In this document: positions 21,466 to 32,552 of the stretch, one piece after another | Layout of the letters: every line of letters starts with the position of its first letter | Numbering within the stretch: position 1 is the first letter of the stretch | NCBI GenBank assembly: GCA_037349315.1 | Contig: JBAIAC010000001.1 | Coordinates: forward strand, 36,704,001 to 36,768,000 | Origin: Chelydra serpentina | Taxonomy: Eukaryota > Chordata > Testudines > Chelydridae | Length of the DNA: 64,000 bases | Direction: 5' to 3' | Made by a program: the position numbers and the translations under genes | The notes under the pieces: generated by a model | The model's database searches: none | What the model was told of the DNA's origin: nothing | Seen by the model: the letters and a program-made list of their open reading frames with translations, nothing else

Positions 21466-24059
21466 TTGTCTGGTTTTCTTTAAATCATGGTAAGGTCTAA
21501 AAGAATTGTGCAGTAGCAGGAAATTTATAGAGGTTCCTGGCCAGGTATTTTAAGCATGGGATGGGATGAATTCTGCATCTCTTGACATTTTCAAACCAAG
21601 ACTGATAGGATGCCTTTCTAGAAGACATGCTTTAGTCAGACACAAGTCGACTTACTACAGGGGTAACTGGCTGAAATTCTATAGCCTGTGTTATATGGGA
21701 GGTCACACTAGATTAACCTATGAATAAATGTGCTCATTTTATTTTACATCATTGTTACCTATTGTTGATCAATTATAGCACCTGAATGCAGCAATTCACA
21801 GCATAATAGAATATAGCTGGACAAGTAGTATTAATAGTCACTACAGTAAAAGACAAAGCCAGAAGAAATTCAAATTATTCTCTGGCCACTAGGTGTTGCT
21901 ATTGATACACAAGTGAAGGTCACTTCAGAAGCACCAATAAAAATCTATGGGAATCTAGGTCAATGTCCATTCTGTTCTCATTTAATTTATGGTCTATGTA
22001 CAAACAGCTTGATGGAGGAAAATGCTTATTAGAGTAGACAAGAGCTTGCACAAGCCCTTTTTTGCGAGCCTAGTAATAGATTTGTCATAGTGTGAGCTTG
22101 GTACTGTTAAATGAATTATGAACTTTCAGCTACAACTGAGCTGTACAGATGGCTTCCAGAGCCAGGCAGTTTGGAGTCTCTAGTTGATGCATTTGTTTTC
22201 TGATGGACTATAGTTCTTTGCCCATAGCAGTTTCTGCTGTCAAGTAAAATTTATTTAGAACTCTTCTCTCTCTCTCTCTCCCCCCCCCCCCCTGCCCCCC
22301 CCAGTGATTCTCAGGAGGGTCTGGATAGCTTTGGATTAGCAAAAGGGGGTTGAGCCTTTCACATCTAAGGTCACTGGTTCAGATTTGGTTCAAGTCCGTG
22401 GTCGCTACTATTCATTGGTATCTGCACTTCACTCTGTATAATGGGTTGGTTGTCTCACCCTCCCCATTTGCATTTTGCTCCTATTTGCTAGCTGCCAAAG
22501 ATGGAAGGTGCAAACTGGGTGTGTTCACAGTAGCTTTTTTTCCTCTTATCTTTGCTCTAGCAAGAGAGTACTTCCTCACCCTGCTAATGGGTTAAGTAAA
22601 AGGTAAGTAGGTGAATAGAATACTATATTGTGAGTACTTGTCTAGTAGCCATGGAGCTCTCAAAGCAAAGAACTGTAAACAGATTAGTTCTCTCATGGTA
22701 AAGGCTGCTTATTCCTTTTCAGGAACATGGTTTTCACTAAGAACAGATATTTACTAATTTCTAATCTTGATTGGCCCACCTACAATGTCATTTAGCTTCA
22801 TTTTCCCACTGGGACGTTCAGCTTCATGAACTTGTGTGTTCAGGCTGGAATGGCATAGTCAAACAAATGGTACTTGTGCTGAATAACAGTATGAAAACTT
22901 AACCTTTACCTCTCTTCATAGCTTTAATATTTCTGGTTTCCTAAACTTATTTCTATCAAATAGATGGTGAGGAGAGTCATGTCGGTAGGGTGTGTAAAAG
23001 GGTGAGAGAGCCTCTAATCCCCTCCCGGGTGGGGCGGGGGGGAGAGAGAGGTGTGTGAGAGTGAGATACTCTTGGCTGTTCCCTCACAGGGCAGCCTGGG
23101 CTGGGAAGAAAAGCAGAAGGAGGGCAGAGAGAAGAGCAGAGGATCTGGAGAGCTGTGCCAAGGGAGGGCAGGCAGCAGAAATTGTGTGTGTGATGGGGAG
23201 GAATCAGAATTAAATGGTGCTTAGGGGACAAGAGGGAGTGGGGGAAGGAGGAAGAAAGCCTTCCACTCCCTCTGACTTAAAGTGGTCTCTTCCCTAACCA
23301 CTCCTCCTCCTCATACCTGCCCAATTGTTTTCCTCTCCCACTTTACAGAATGAAGGATTGATAGGGGACAAGGGGATGGAAGAAGAGTGCCCTCTTGTGG
23401 GGGTGGAGCCAAGAATCTTAGCAACACTTATCCAATTCTTATGGATGTAAGTGTGAGGACATGCTGAAGGTGTAGCTAGTTTCCCTAGGTGTGGGTGGGT
23501 GGGGTTCCCCTCCCCAATCATATGGGGAGTAGTGGGAGCAGAGTTGGTATATGAGACCCACTGAAGGGTAGGAGCTAATATCTACTTTCTGTTATTTGGT
23601 CCCCTACCTGCCCCAGGTGAAGAGCTGGAAGCCCAGATGCCTTTAGCAAGTACTCTCTTTCCCATGGATGTAGATTCTAAATCTAGTAGCTTCTTGTGGT
23701 CAGAAGTTGTTGGCAGGACTGTATGTTATATATTGGCTGTAAAAGACTGCCATGTTTCACTGGTTTAGATCTTGATTATTATCAATGATATTTAATTGCA
23801 CTTTAAAGGGGCAAGAGTGTTTGAAGTAGTTCAGGTCTCAAAGTAATGCAGCCTTTGCCGTCCACCTTATTTACCATAGCTTGTAGAAGCTGGCAGTCAA
23901 GACTGTATAAACTAAACAGCAGAGTTTACTTTTCCAACAGGAAGAAAAACACTTTCCTTCTAACACTTGCTCTGTTTTTCCTTAATGCCCCATTATTTCT
24001 TCTGTCATGTTGCAGCTCCTTGGTTTTTCAGGAAAGTAAATATGTTGCATGTGCTAAAT
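21466..24059. other. Intergenic DNA downstream of FAM98A
   Basis: Mostly unique-looking sequence. A (TC)n/(C)n simple repeat lies at about 22263-22304 and a purine-rich GA/GGGAG tract at about 22970-23270. No exon-like conserved ORF was found. Confidence 0.5.
22263..22304. repeat. (TC)n followed by poly-C simple repeat
   Basis: A run of TC dinucleotides changes directly into an interrupted C homopolymer. Confidence 0.85.
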
Positions 24060-24420
24060 CAGCAGTTTTCAAACTTTTTTGAGCTGAGCTGTTTCTCCCC
24101 CACACCCAGACAGAAATAGACACAATACCTGCCCCTCTCCCTTTGGGTTTTCAGGGTGGGGGAAAGAATGTGGGATGGTCTCTGCAGGCGGAGCCAGCAT
24201 TGGGGGTGGAGGCTGCCAGGAGCAGTGGTGGATGATGACACTGATCCACAGGCTGAGTGGCCCACTGAGGTGAGTCAGAGGGTCAATGTGGTGCTCCATC
24301 CCTGAGCCTCATCATGCCGGGGTGGCCTGAGCCACTTGGCGTCGCCACTCATCCCCTCTCCCCCCCCCCCCCCCCCCCCCGAACATTCTTACACACACCC
24401 CACTTTGAAAACCTCTGCTC
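24060..24420. mobile_element. hAT-type MITE with AGCAGTTTTCAAA ends
   Basis: Left end AGCAGTTTTCAAACTTTTTT and right end TTTGAAAACCTCTGCT form inverted repeats. The flanks CTAAATC and CTAAAGA look like a decayed target duplication. The interior holds a long C homopolymer (24359-24380) and G-rich sequence without coding capacity. Confidence 0.65.
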
Positions 24421-26599
24421 TAAAGAGAGAGAAGGGAGAAGCCTTGATTAATGGAAGCAAATAGGGATTGGCTTATTCTTGTCTGTTTTGTCTCATTAAG
24501 TCTCTGACTTTTCTGTTAAAATATTTTTCTGTGCTGTTTCACCTGTCCTATTCTCCTTGAGTTGGCAGAACTCAAATCAGGAACTTGCACTGCAGAGTAA
24601 GCGTGTCAAACTTGTATGGGGTGGAGTTTCATTGTTGGCTGGGATATACGTTCTGTATTTTATACTTCCCTCGATCCATAAGCAATCTTCCACTATGTGT
24701 TAGTTGGAGGGAGGTTTGCAGAGCGATCAAGGGGAGAACACAGCCTTCACATATGAACTAAACTTTAATTTATTTTGTCCTGTCACATTCAGCAGTACTC
24801 GGTGAGAAAATCATTTCTCTTTAGGCTCCTGCTCACCTGGGGCAGTTTCCTCTGTTCTTCCCTTTGTATTTCTGTCACTACAGCAACTCCCATTTCCTGC
24901 TTCCCTAAGGGCTTTGCGCTCATTCCCTTTCCAGGCCATCGGCTAGAATGACCAGCAGTGGACTACTTAATGTTGACATTAAAGCTGACACACTTTAAAG
25001 CCTAATGAGCTGATTGGGAAGCAGTGCAGTTCACACCCCTCAGAGCTGTTGTAGCAGGCTGCCTACTGACTCAGCAACACCACTGTCTGTTTAGACTTGG
25101 GTCACATTTGAAAGTTTTTCTATGCAAGTGTGAGGCTAGAAACTTAGGTTTTTTTCCCCCTTTAAATGAAAACTGCTAGTCTGGTGCCTCTGAATATGGC
25201 TTGGTGGCTGAATCTTTGTAATACCCTGTAAGGGTATTAAAAAATACATAGTAATAGTGTGCCCCACATACTCCACTTTGTCCTTGGATTTAGGTAACCA
25301 AGTCGTGATCAAGGGCTGAGTTAAACAGAACCGTGAGATCTACATTTTTGAACAGCTCTCCATCGCCTTAATCTGACAAGCATGCTCGTGTGTCCTAGGA
25401 GACAACATACCATACTAAGGTTCTCCCAGGAGTAGTATACACTAGGTGATATCTTTGCCTATGTAACTATGCCACTGCCTTGTTCTTCATCTTTGGGATT
25501 CAACTTTGGGCTGGGGCCTTTAACTCAGGCCGTGGAGACTTACAGGGGTAGATCCTCTCTGAACTCGATGAACTGGTCTCAGGTGCTGCTATAAGTGGTG
25601 GGGCCTGTACTGGGATGTAAACTGCTGTGAATCTCTGAAACTCAGGATGGTAACTACTGTCTTTCTAGTGGCATTTTGATGTGTTGTGGGAATGGATGGG
25701 TCCTGGCAGACTTCCTCAGATCTCAAAGCGGTTTGTGTGGGGCCTAGCAGCTGAGATGGAGGGTGCTGCCAGGAGCAGAGTTAAGATGGCCTAGGCATTT
25801 GCTACCCTCTATGCAGAAAGATCTGCCCTAGTGACTCCAGTACTAGTCCCCATCTCTCCTCCCTCACCACCACTCTGCCGAATGGCTCTTGCTCATTTGG
25901 TGTGAGCAGGGGCTGGGAATGATGTTTTCCCTGACTGAGGTGGCTAAAGGATCTTTCTCCTGAGCACAAAAATCTTTAGCTGACTGCTACTTGAAGTCAT
26001 ATCAACCTGTTCTCTACAGCAAGGTGGAGCAGGTGATGCTGCAGGGAATGACCACACCACGGGGGTGGGATAAGGGTTTCATGGGGGAAAAAAGAAACTC
26101 ATTTGGGGTTGCCCTACCCAACCTCCAGCACCTCTGTTACCTTGACACTATTGCAAAGGTGAAAGCGCTGGTTAACGTGTTCCCTATACTTCAATGGTTA
26201 GGGGGGCCATGGCTGTTTAAACATTACTATCTTGCTCAGATAGTAGGGGTCCTCCGTTACCCTAGTGTCTGAGCATCTCAGGTGCTGCTTTAACATATCA
26301 ATCCTCACAACACCCCTGCACACGAGGGATGTGTTATTAGCCCTATGTTAGATAGGAACTGAGGCACAGACACACCAAGGGCTAGATTCACAAAGGGGCT
26401 GAGGCTTAGCCTTGCAATGCCCAGCTCTGAGGTGCTCTGCTGTCCAGTGGAATTCTCAGCTCTGAGTTAGGTGCCCAGGCTTCTCATGCACTGTAGGAAG
26501 AGAGTTAGCGATGTAAGGAAGGGATTCTCAGTATCGAGCAAGCTCAGCAGGGTGTTGCCTAAACTAGCTAGGAGTAAAATACAGCAGAAAGGGGCAGGG
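24421..26599. other. Intergenic DNA, mostly unrecognised
   Basis: No gene seen. A MIR-like fragment lies near 26285-26375 (AATCCTCACAACACCCC...CTGAGGCACAGACACACC). It is followed by a repeat beginning GCTAGATTCACAAAGGGGCT at 26383 that recurs near 39480. Confidence 0.45.
26285..26375 (+). repeat. MIR-like fragment
   Basis: AATCCTCACAACACCCCTGC, a GTTATTAGCCC segment and GGAACTGAGGCACAGACACA follow MIR order. Confidence 0.6.
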
Positions 26600-27179
26600 C
26601 ATCCACAAAGGGATGGATTAAGATTTATTGGGGTCCTGGGCACAAAGAACGTGTGGACCCCCTATACCCTACGGCCATGGGGCCCTGCCCCGTGCTCCTC
26701 CACTTGCCATGGGGCCAGACTAGAAGCTGGAGCCAGGCTGTGGTAGCCACTCAGGGAAACAGATCACTGTGGGGAGCCCAAGGGGGCCAGAACCTTTGTA
26801 AAAGTGGGAGAGGAGCAAGGCCAAAGTGGCAGAGGAATCCTTTGCCCCATCGGCTCCACTGCCTCCCCCCTGCCCATTGCCTGAGCTCCCTTTCATGATC
26901 TCACATCCCAAACCCACCCTGCTCCTTGACCACAGTGCTCCCGTCACCATAGTGCCCACCCATAAGGCCAGTCCCCTGTTCACCTTAGTTCCAAACTCCA
27001 CTGCCTTCATAGCTTGACATCAGGATAGACATGCCAAAATTAAAACTCCCAGGCTCAGCGTGGACTAAGTGCTAAACAGCAGGATACTGCCATCAAGATT
27101 TACCCTCCTCTTCTAGTGACCAAGATTCACGCTCTCAATATGTTAGGATGCACCCAATAGGGTCATAATGACAGGATGC

Positions 27180-27395
27180 ACATTAGAGAGACACAGTGGG
27201 GGAGGTAATATCTTTTATTGGCCCAGCTTCTGGTGAGTGAGACAAGCTTTCAGACTTGAAGAGTACTCTGCATAAGCTCGGAAGCTTGTCGCTCACCAAC
27301 AGAAGTTGTGCCAATAAAAGATAGCACCTCGCCCCCACTTGTGTCTCTAATATCCTGGGACCAACAGGGCTACACGAACACTACATACAAAAATG
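27180..27395. repeat. Large palindromic repeat with ATTAGAGAGACACA ends
   Basis: The left arm (27182-27245: ATTAGAGAGACACAGTGGGG, AATATCTTTTATTGG, GACAAGCTTTC) is mirrored by the right arm (27285-27352: GAAGCTTGTCGCTCACCAAC, CCAATAAAAGAT, TGTGTCTCTAATAT). It is followed by CCTGGGACCAACAGGGCTAC. This is a hairpin-forming element common in sauropsid genomes. Confidence 0.75.
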
Positions 27396-27599
27396 GAGGC
27401 TTCACATTAACAGCCCAGTGTGACCATCACACCAGGGTACTATTCTCAGGAGTCATAGGGCTAGCATAATGTTGTGGGCAGCAATGCCTCCCCAAACAGC
27501 CTGCCATGGCCCTGACCATGCTCCACCTGGAAGGCCCTCCCCCTCCTGCTTGCCCTTCCCCCTTGGCCTCAGGCAGGCTGCTCATCTTCAGGGAAGCAT

Positions 27600-27975
27600 G
27601 CTGGAACTTGGGGTGGCTGGGGCTGCTCACCCGGCGCTCTGGGGGTGGGAGTGGGGTAGGTGCCACCTGCCCAGCACTCTGGGGCTGGGGCGCACGTGCT
27701 CCCTGCCTGGAACTCATGGACTATGGGAGGGGGGCACGGTCTGCCTGGCCAGCACTCTGGGACTGGGTGGTGGTGGTGGGGCACACACCACCCGCCCAAC
27801 ACTCTGGGGCTGGGGGCGGGTGTCCATGTGCTGCCCACCTGGCGCTCCGGGGCTGGGGTGGTGGTGGGCATGTGCTGCCTACCTGGGGCTATAGGGGGCC
27901 ATGTGCCACCCACCCAGCATGCCAGGGGTGGGGGGTGGGGGAAGTACGTGCCGCCCATCTGATGCTCTGGGGGGC
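27600..27975. repeat. GC-rich minisatellite, about 60-bp imperfect units
   Basis: At least five degenerate copies of a unit built from GCCCAGCACTCTGGGGCTGG, a G/T-rich spacer and TGTGCTGCCCACCTGG occur in tandem. Both strands show long but low-complexity ORFs; these are by-products of the repeat. Confidence 0.75.
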
Positions 27976-28063
27976 TGGCAGCTGCGGGGAGGGAAGCCTT
28001 TGTGCTCTGGTGGGAGGGGTGGGGCCATGGGTGGGAGGAGCAGGGCTAGCAAAGGCTAGCCTC

Positions 28064-31000
28064 AGTGGCGGATTTAGAGTTAGTGAGGCCCTGTGCTCAG
28101 CTTCATTTTTGGCCCCTCCCCTGCCCATACGACCCAGCCAAGAAAAAGAGCATGCTCTCTTATCTCCCCCACCCTCTGTTTTTAATTCTTTTTTTTTTTT
28201 TCATCCTCCTCCTATATTATAAGTAATAGGAAGTAAATGAAAATAAAGTGAGGTACCTTGATTGTTTTTGTAGTCTAACTTTTTTTTCACAGACCACTTG
28301 AAAAGTCCGTGGACCAATTAATGATCGTTCCAAATATCGTTTGTACTGTTTGCTAACTATTGTAAAGTGCTTTGGATAAGAGCGCTTTATAAAAAAAACA
28401 TCATAACCTTTCCTCGGTCCACCTGAATGGAGTTCTCGGACCACAGTTTGAGAACTTCTGGGCTCGATGAAAGCTTGTATTTGCATTACACTAACGTGAA
28501 AAATGTGTACAAATAAAAAGTGTAGATGATACATGAATGGAAAACTAAAAGTTAACTTCCTCTGAAGAAACTTATTCAATTTGAAAAAAAAATGTATTCA
28601 GATACTTTTTCTTTACAAAATCATCAATTAAGTCATCATAAGTAATATTTTGTAAAGAGGCACTTTCAAGTTGTCAATATTGCTGAACTTGTCAAATGTT
28701 CCTGACTCATCGTATTTTGCAAATAATTTTTAACTCGTTTCAATACAGAAAATGAATGTTCACCAGAAGCATTTGTGACAGGTATTGTTAATATTTTCAG
28801 AATGGTTTCTACATTTGGAAAGGTTGCCTGCAAACCCTCACATACACGTCTATACAAATCAACTGGTGATCTCGAAGCACAGACTTCATCATTTTAGATA
28901 AAATAAATGAAATGTTTCACTTCATCTTCAAAAAGATTTGTCTATGTCCTCTCAGTAGAATTCACTTAATTTCTTACTGTAGTGACTTTTAGCATTTTTG
29001 TCCATACTTCTGTCAAAAAACACGCAAAATAAATCAACAGTTTTCTTTAGGGGTTTACCTCTACTCTGCAATTGCACTATTACTGTGTCACAAATAACAT
29101 TGAGTGTCTCAACGATTATCTTCTCTTTCCCTTTTAAATTGATTTCGTTATCTCTAGTTTCATCGAAAAATAACTTCCTGTTTTTTTTGCGCTTCTCATC
29201 AGATATATCAGAGGAACCTATATTTTCTGTTAATGGTAGTGCCTCTGCTTCCACAGAGCTATAGTCATTTCGAACTTCCATGACAAAACTTGTAACTGAG
29301 GCTAGCAATTGTGCAGCAGTCAATAAATTTGCATCAACCTTTTGCAGCATTTGCTGACGGCATTAATTCTTTGAAGTAAACGGTTCCACAAAAGAGTAAA
29401 AACAGCAACAACGTACTTTTCAAACTTTTCTGCTAAGGATTTTGCTTCAGTTTTCGCACGTGGTTTTTCAGAATTTGATGTGGCTATGTCTAATAAGGTT
29501 TTCTTTATAACATCATAGCTCATTTTCAAAGCCAAAACAGCATCTGCACAAGCAAACCACCTGGTGTCACACATTCTTTTGACTATTAAATGTTTTCCAT
29601 TTGCCTGCTCCAAGTGTGATTGTAGCATATTCCATCGACGTGTGGAAACTGAAAAAAAGGCATACATGTTTTGAACAAAGTAAAAAAAAATGTGGCGCTC
29701 CCTCACAAAATTCGGCTGCAGCATTGCAGATTAAATTTAAGGAATGGCTGGAACATGGTATGAATAAAGCAGAGGGATTTGCATTGTTCAGTCTTGCCTA
29801 TAGACCTGAATATTTTCCTGCCATATTTGCGGCGTTATCAAAGCCCTGCCCACGAAAATTTTTGATGTCCAAACCCTACATTTGCAATGATTTCCAAAAC
29901 AGTTGTCTCTAGACATTCAGAAGCATGGGATTTTAGCAGGACAAAACAAAGAAATTGCTCTACAACTTCCCCATTGCCGGTCACATATCTTAACATTAAT
30001 GTTAATTGGTCTACATGACTCACATCTGGTGTTGAATCGACTACTATGGAATAGTACTTGGCATCCTTTACTTCATCAGTGAATTGGTTTCTGAGTTGCT
30101 CTGCCATTATAGTGATGAATTCATTGTAGGTTTGGTGCGTTAAAAAGTTGGTCTTCTCTGAGCCACAATACTGATAATTTTTCAAATCTTCATTGAGAAT
30201 ATTGTCAAATCCATTAAGATTTTCAAAGCAGGTTAAAAAATTATCTTTTTGATTTGACAATAATGACTCATCATGTCCTCTTAGAGGTAGTCCCAAAGAA
30301 GACAGCAGTTTGACTATGGCAACAACACACCTCAGCACTTTCCTCCAGTAAGAACACTCCTTTTCAAACTGAGCTGATATCTGGAAGAATTGATTCTGTG
30401 TTACTTTATACCTTTGAACGAACTTACATATGGCATTAATATGAGCTTTGGAAGTTTCATGATCAGCAATATGTCTTGAAATGTTTCTCCAATTAGAGTG
30501 CCCATTGACAAATGTTTGTTTTCCTTTACTATGGTCAGGGAATAATTTGCAAACATAACAGGAGATGGCCTTGGTGGTTTCCGAAAAAATCAACCAATTT
30601 CTCATTTCTGTTGTCCCATTTTTCTTCATCCTCAGAAAATGGGACTCTCAAACACCTCTAAATTGATTTCATCCTCCAACCTCATACTCTTTTCTCAAAT
30701 TTTCCATATTACCTACATTTTTCAGTTTATTTACTAAGAAAAATTCTATCATATCCAATTAAACAGATTTTGGCCATAATGCAATGTCTTCAGGGTAGGT
30801 TTCTTCCCTTATGTCAACAAAATTACCCATATTTTGTAGTTCCATTGACACTTCAGAGTCCACTTGTTCAACTTTTGCAGTCGTCGTAGTATCCCCACAA
30901 CTCAGCAAGTGATCAGATAATTCAGATGTTTCCTTGCCCATACTTGATGAATGGCCACTATTCAATACTTCAAGCTTTTTAAAATACGATGACAAACTGT

Positions 31001-31184
31001 CTTTTTCATAGCTTCGTCTTCTTGCCTCGTCTTAATTTTTTTGCGTTTTCAACTGCCAGAATCATTGTGTCGCTTCATTATTGCTAAAAAATTGACCTTG
31101 ATTTTAGGCAGATTAAAAATGTCCGAAAGAGCAGGGGCGTAGCCACGGGTGGGCCTGGGACCACCCAATTAGGTTTAACGCCAG
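28064..31184 (-). mobile_element. hAT-superfamily transposon, nearly full-length but broken
   Basis: The left end reads CAGTGGCGGATTTAGAG, a typical hAT terminus. The right end near 31131-31184 includes CAGGGGCGTAGCCACGG and ACGCCAGTG, so the exact border is unclear, and I found no matching 8-bp duplication. The interior encodes, on the - strand, a TTF-type zinc finger, a DUF4371-type region and a C-terminal hAT dimerisation domain in several frames. The element is inactive but less decayed than most others here. Confidence 0.75.
28666..30995 (-). pseudogene. hAT transposase (TTF finger + DUF4371 + dimerisation domain), several breaks
   Basis: Read on the - strand, open segments follow family order. 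30995-30759 is an acidic N-terminal part. 30629-29838 (263 codons) carries a TTF-type finger (SCYVCKLF...HSNWRNISRHI...HETSKAH), the DUF4371 signature YWRKVLRCVVAIVKLL...LPLRGH, and KDAKYYSIVVDSTPDVSHVD with a catalytic-type Asp. 29724-29320 includes the hallmark CDTRW. 29350-28952 follows, and 28857-28666 ends with the dimerisation motif NASGEHSFSVLKRVKNYLQ. Frame changes and stops separate the segments. Relatives include ZMYM1-like hAT proteins in vertebrates. No sign of domestication such as an intact single ORF. Confidence 0.8.
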
Positions 31185-32320
31185 TGGCGCTGGAATGTTT
31201 TTAATAGTGGGGTTCTGAAAGCCAGACCTTGTCCCTCCCAGGCGCGGGTCCGGACCTGGGTGTGGGTCACAGAGTGGCAGCCGGGACCATAAGCACAGGA
31301 ACTAGGGGTGCAAGCAGGGCTGCTGACAGAATTGCCAGGCCCCTGGGCAAGGTGAGGGGGGCTGGCTCTGTGCCCCCAGAAGGGGAGGGGCCTCAGGCAG
31401 AAGAGATGGGGTCTTAGGCAGAAGGGACATGGCTGGGGGCCCAGCACATAAGCAGAGCTGCTATGGAGCTGGAGGAGACAGGAGAGGTGACACCAAGATC
31501 TCCATGGCTACCGAGGACAGCTTCGGGCGTCCCAATGGCCCCATGCCGGCTGGCCAGCGGGCAGAGACCTGCATGGGCTGAACACCCACCTGAAGGTGAG
31601 GGGGGGGGCCCGGTTCCATCGGCAGCCACCTGAGCGGCCTGCTGCCTCCGCACGCTCATCTCTGCTCGCCTCCCCCAGCTAGTCCCCCACCTGTGGGCTC
31701 TGTGCCAGTTCTGGTGGCCAGCCCCATCCCCCAGCTGCCCTCCCCACCCCGGGGGCTGTGCCCAGCTGCCACTCACCAGGCAGGAGAGCAGGGAGGGAAG
31801 CTCACCTGCAACCTCAGGGGAGCAGGCAGGAGGCAAGGGTGGCAGCGAGTAGCGCGAACGCGGGCTGGAGAACTCAGGAGGAGCCGGGGGCGGCTGGAGA
31901 GAAGCGGCAGTTTCCCCTTCAAAGCAGCGTGCGAGTGCCAAAAATTCACAGTACAAGTACACTGGGATCCACACAGCAGGCTAGCAGTGTCAGCCTGCAT
32001 GCTCACACTATAGTGGGGATGCACTCAATTCCTGCGTATAAGGGGTCAGCTAAACATAAGGGCACCTGCAACCAGCTGTACTAACAGTAGGCTCTACACT
32101 ATTGGCCCAGTAGGAGTTGCATGTCAGGGCACTAATTCACAATCCCAGTGTAATGGGATCCAGGCACCAGGGCTTTTGTACTTCCAAAATAGTGGGACGG
32201 ACTTGCAGAAGTTAGAGGAGAAAAAGCCCTCTGTGATCATCCCATCTCAGTCTATCTCCCTGCCAATGCAGGGCTGCTCCTTACAGCATTTGTCCCATCT
32301 CCTTTTAAAAAAGTCCCAAG
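31185..32320. other. GC-rich mosaic of repeat fragments
   Basis: Starts with CAGTGGCGCTGGAATGTTTT at 31182, a hAT-like terminus, and continues through C/G-rich sequence. Long ORFs on both strands are compositional. No conserved protein was recognised. Confidence 0.4.
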
Positions 32321-32552
32321 CCTTGGGACTTGTCTACACTACGGCTTAAGTCAATGTACCGTATATCGCTCAGGGGTGTGAAAAAGCCACCTACCGAGCA
32401 ACATAAGTTACATTGACTTAAAGCACTGTCTACACTGCGCTATATCAGCGGGAAATGCTCTCCCATCCACATAGTGTGTCTTCACCAGATGCACAACATT
32501 GGCGTAGCTGCATCGATGCAGATGCAGTGCATTAGTGCAGACAAGCCCTTGG
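32321..32552. repeat. TCTACACT-type MITE copy 2
   Basis: The termini CCTTGGGACTTGTCTACACT and, at the right, GTGCAGACAAGCCCTTGG are inverted repeats. The interior has ATCGCTCAGGGGTGTGAAAA and AGCAACATAAGTTACATTGA. Same family as 3026-3260 and 40890-41168. Confidence 0.75.

Noticed and set aside
27506..28222. 238-codon + strand ORF
   Set aside because: It is produced by the tandem minisatellite and shows only repeated low-complexity Gly/Trp/Cys strings.
31414..31974. 186-codon - strand ORF
   Set aside because: Pro/Ser-rich translation of GC-rich repeat mosaic, no recognisable domain or exon structure.
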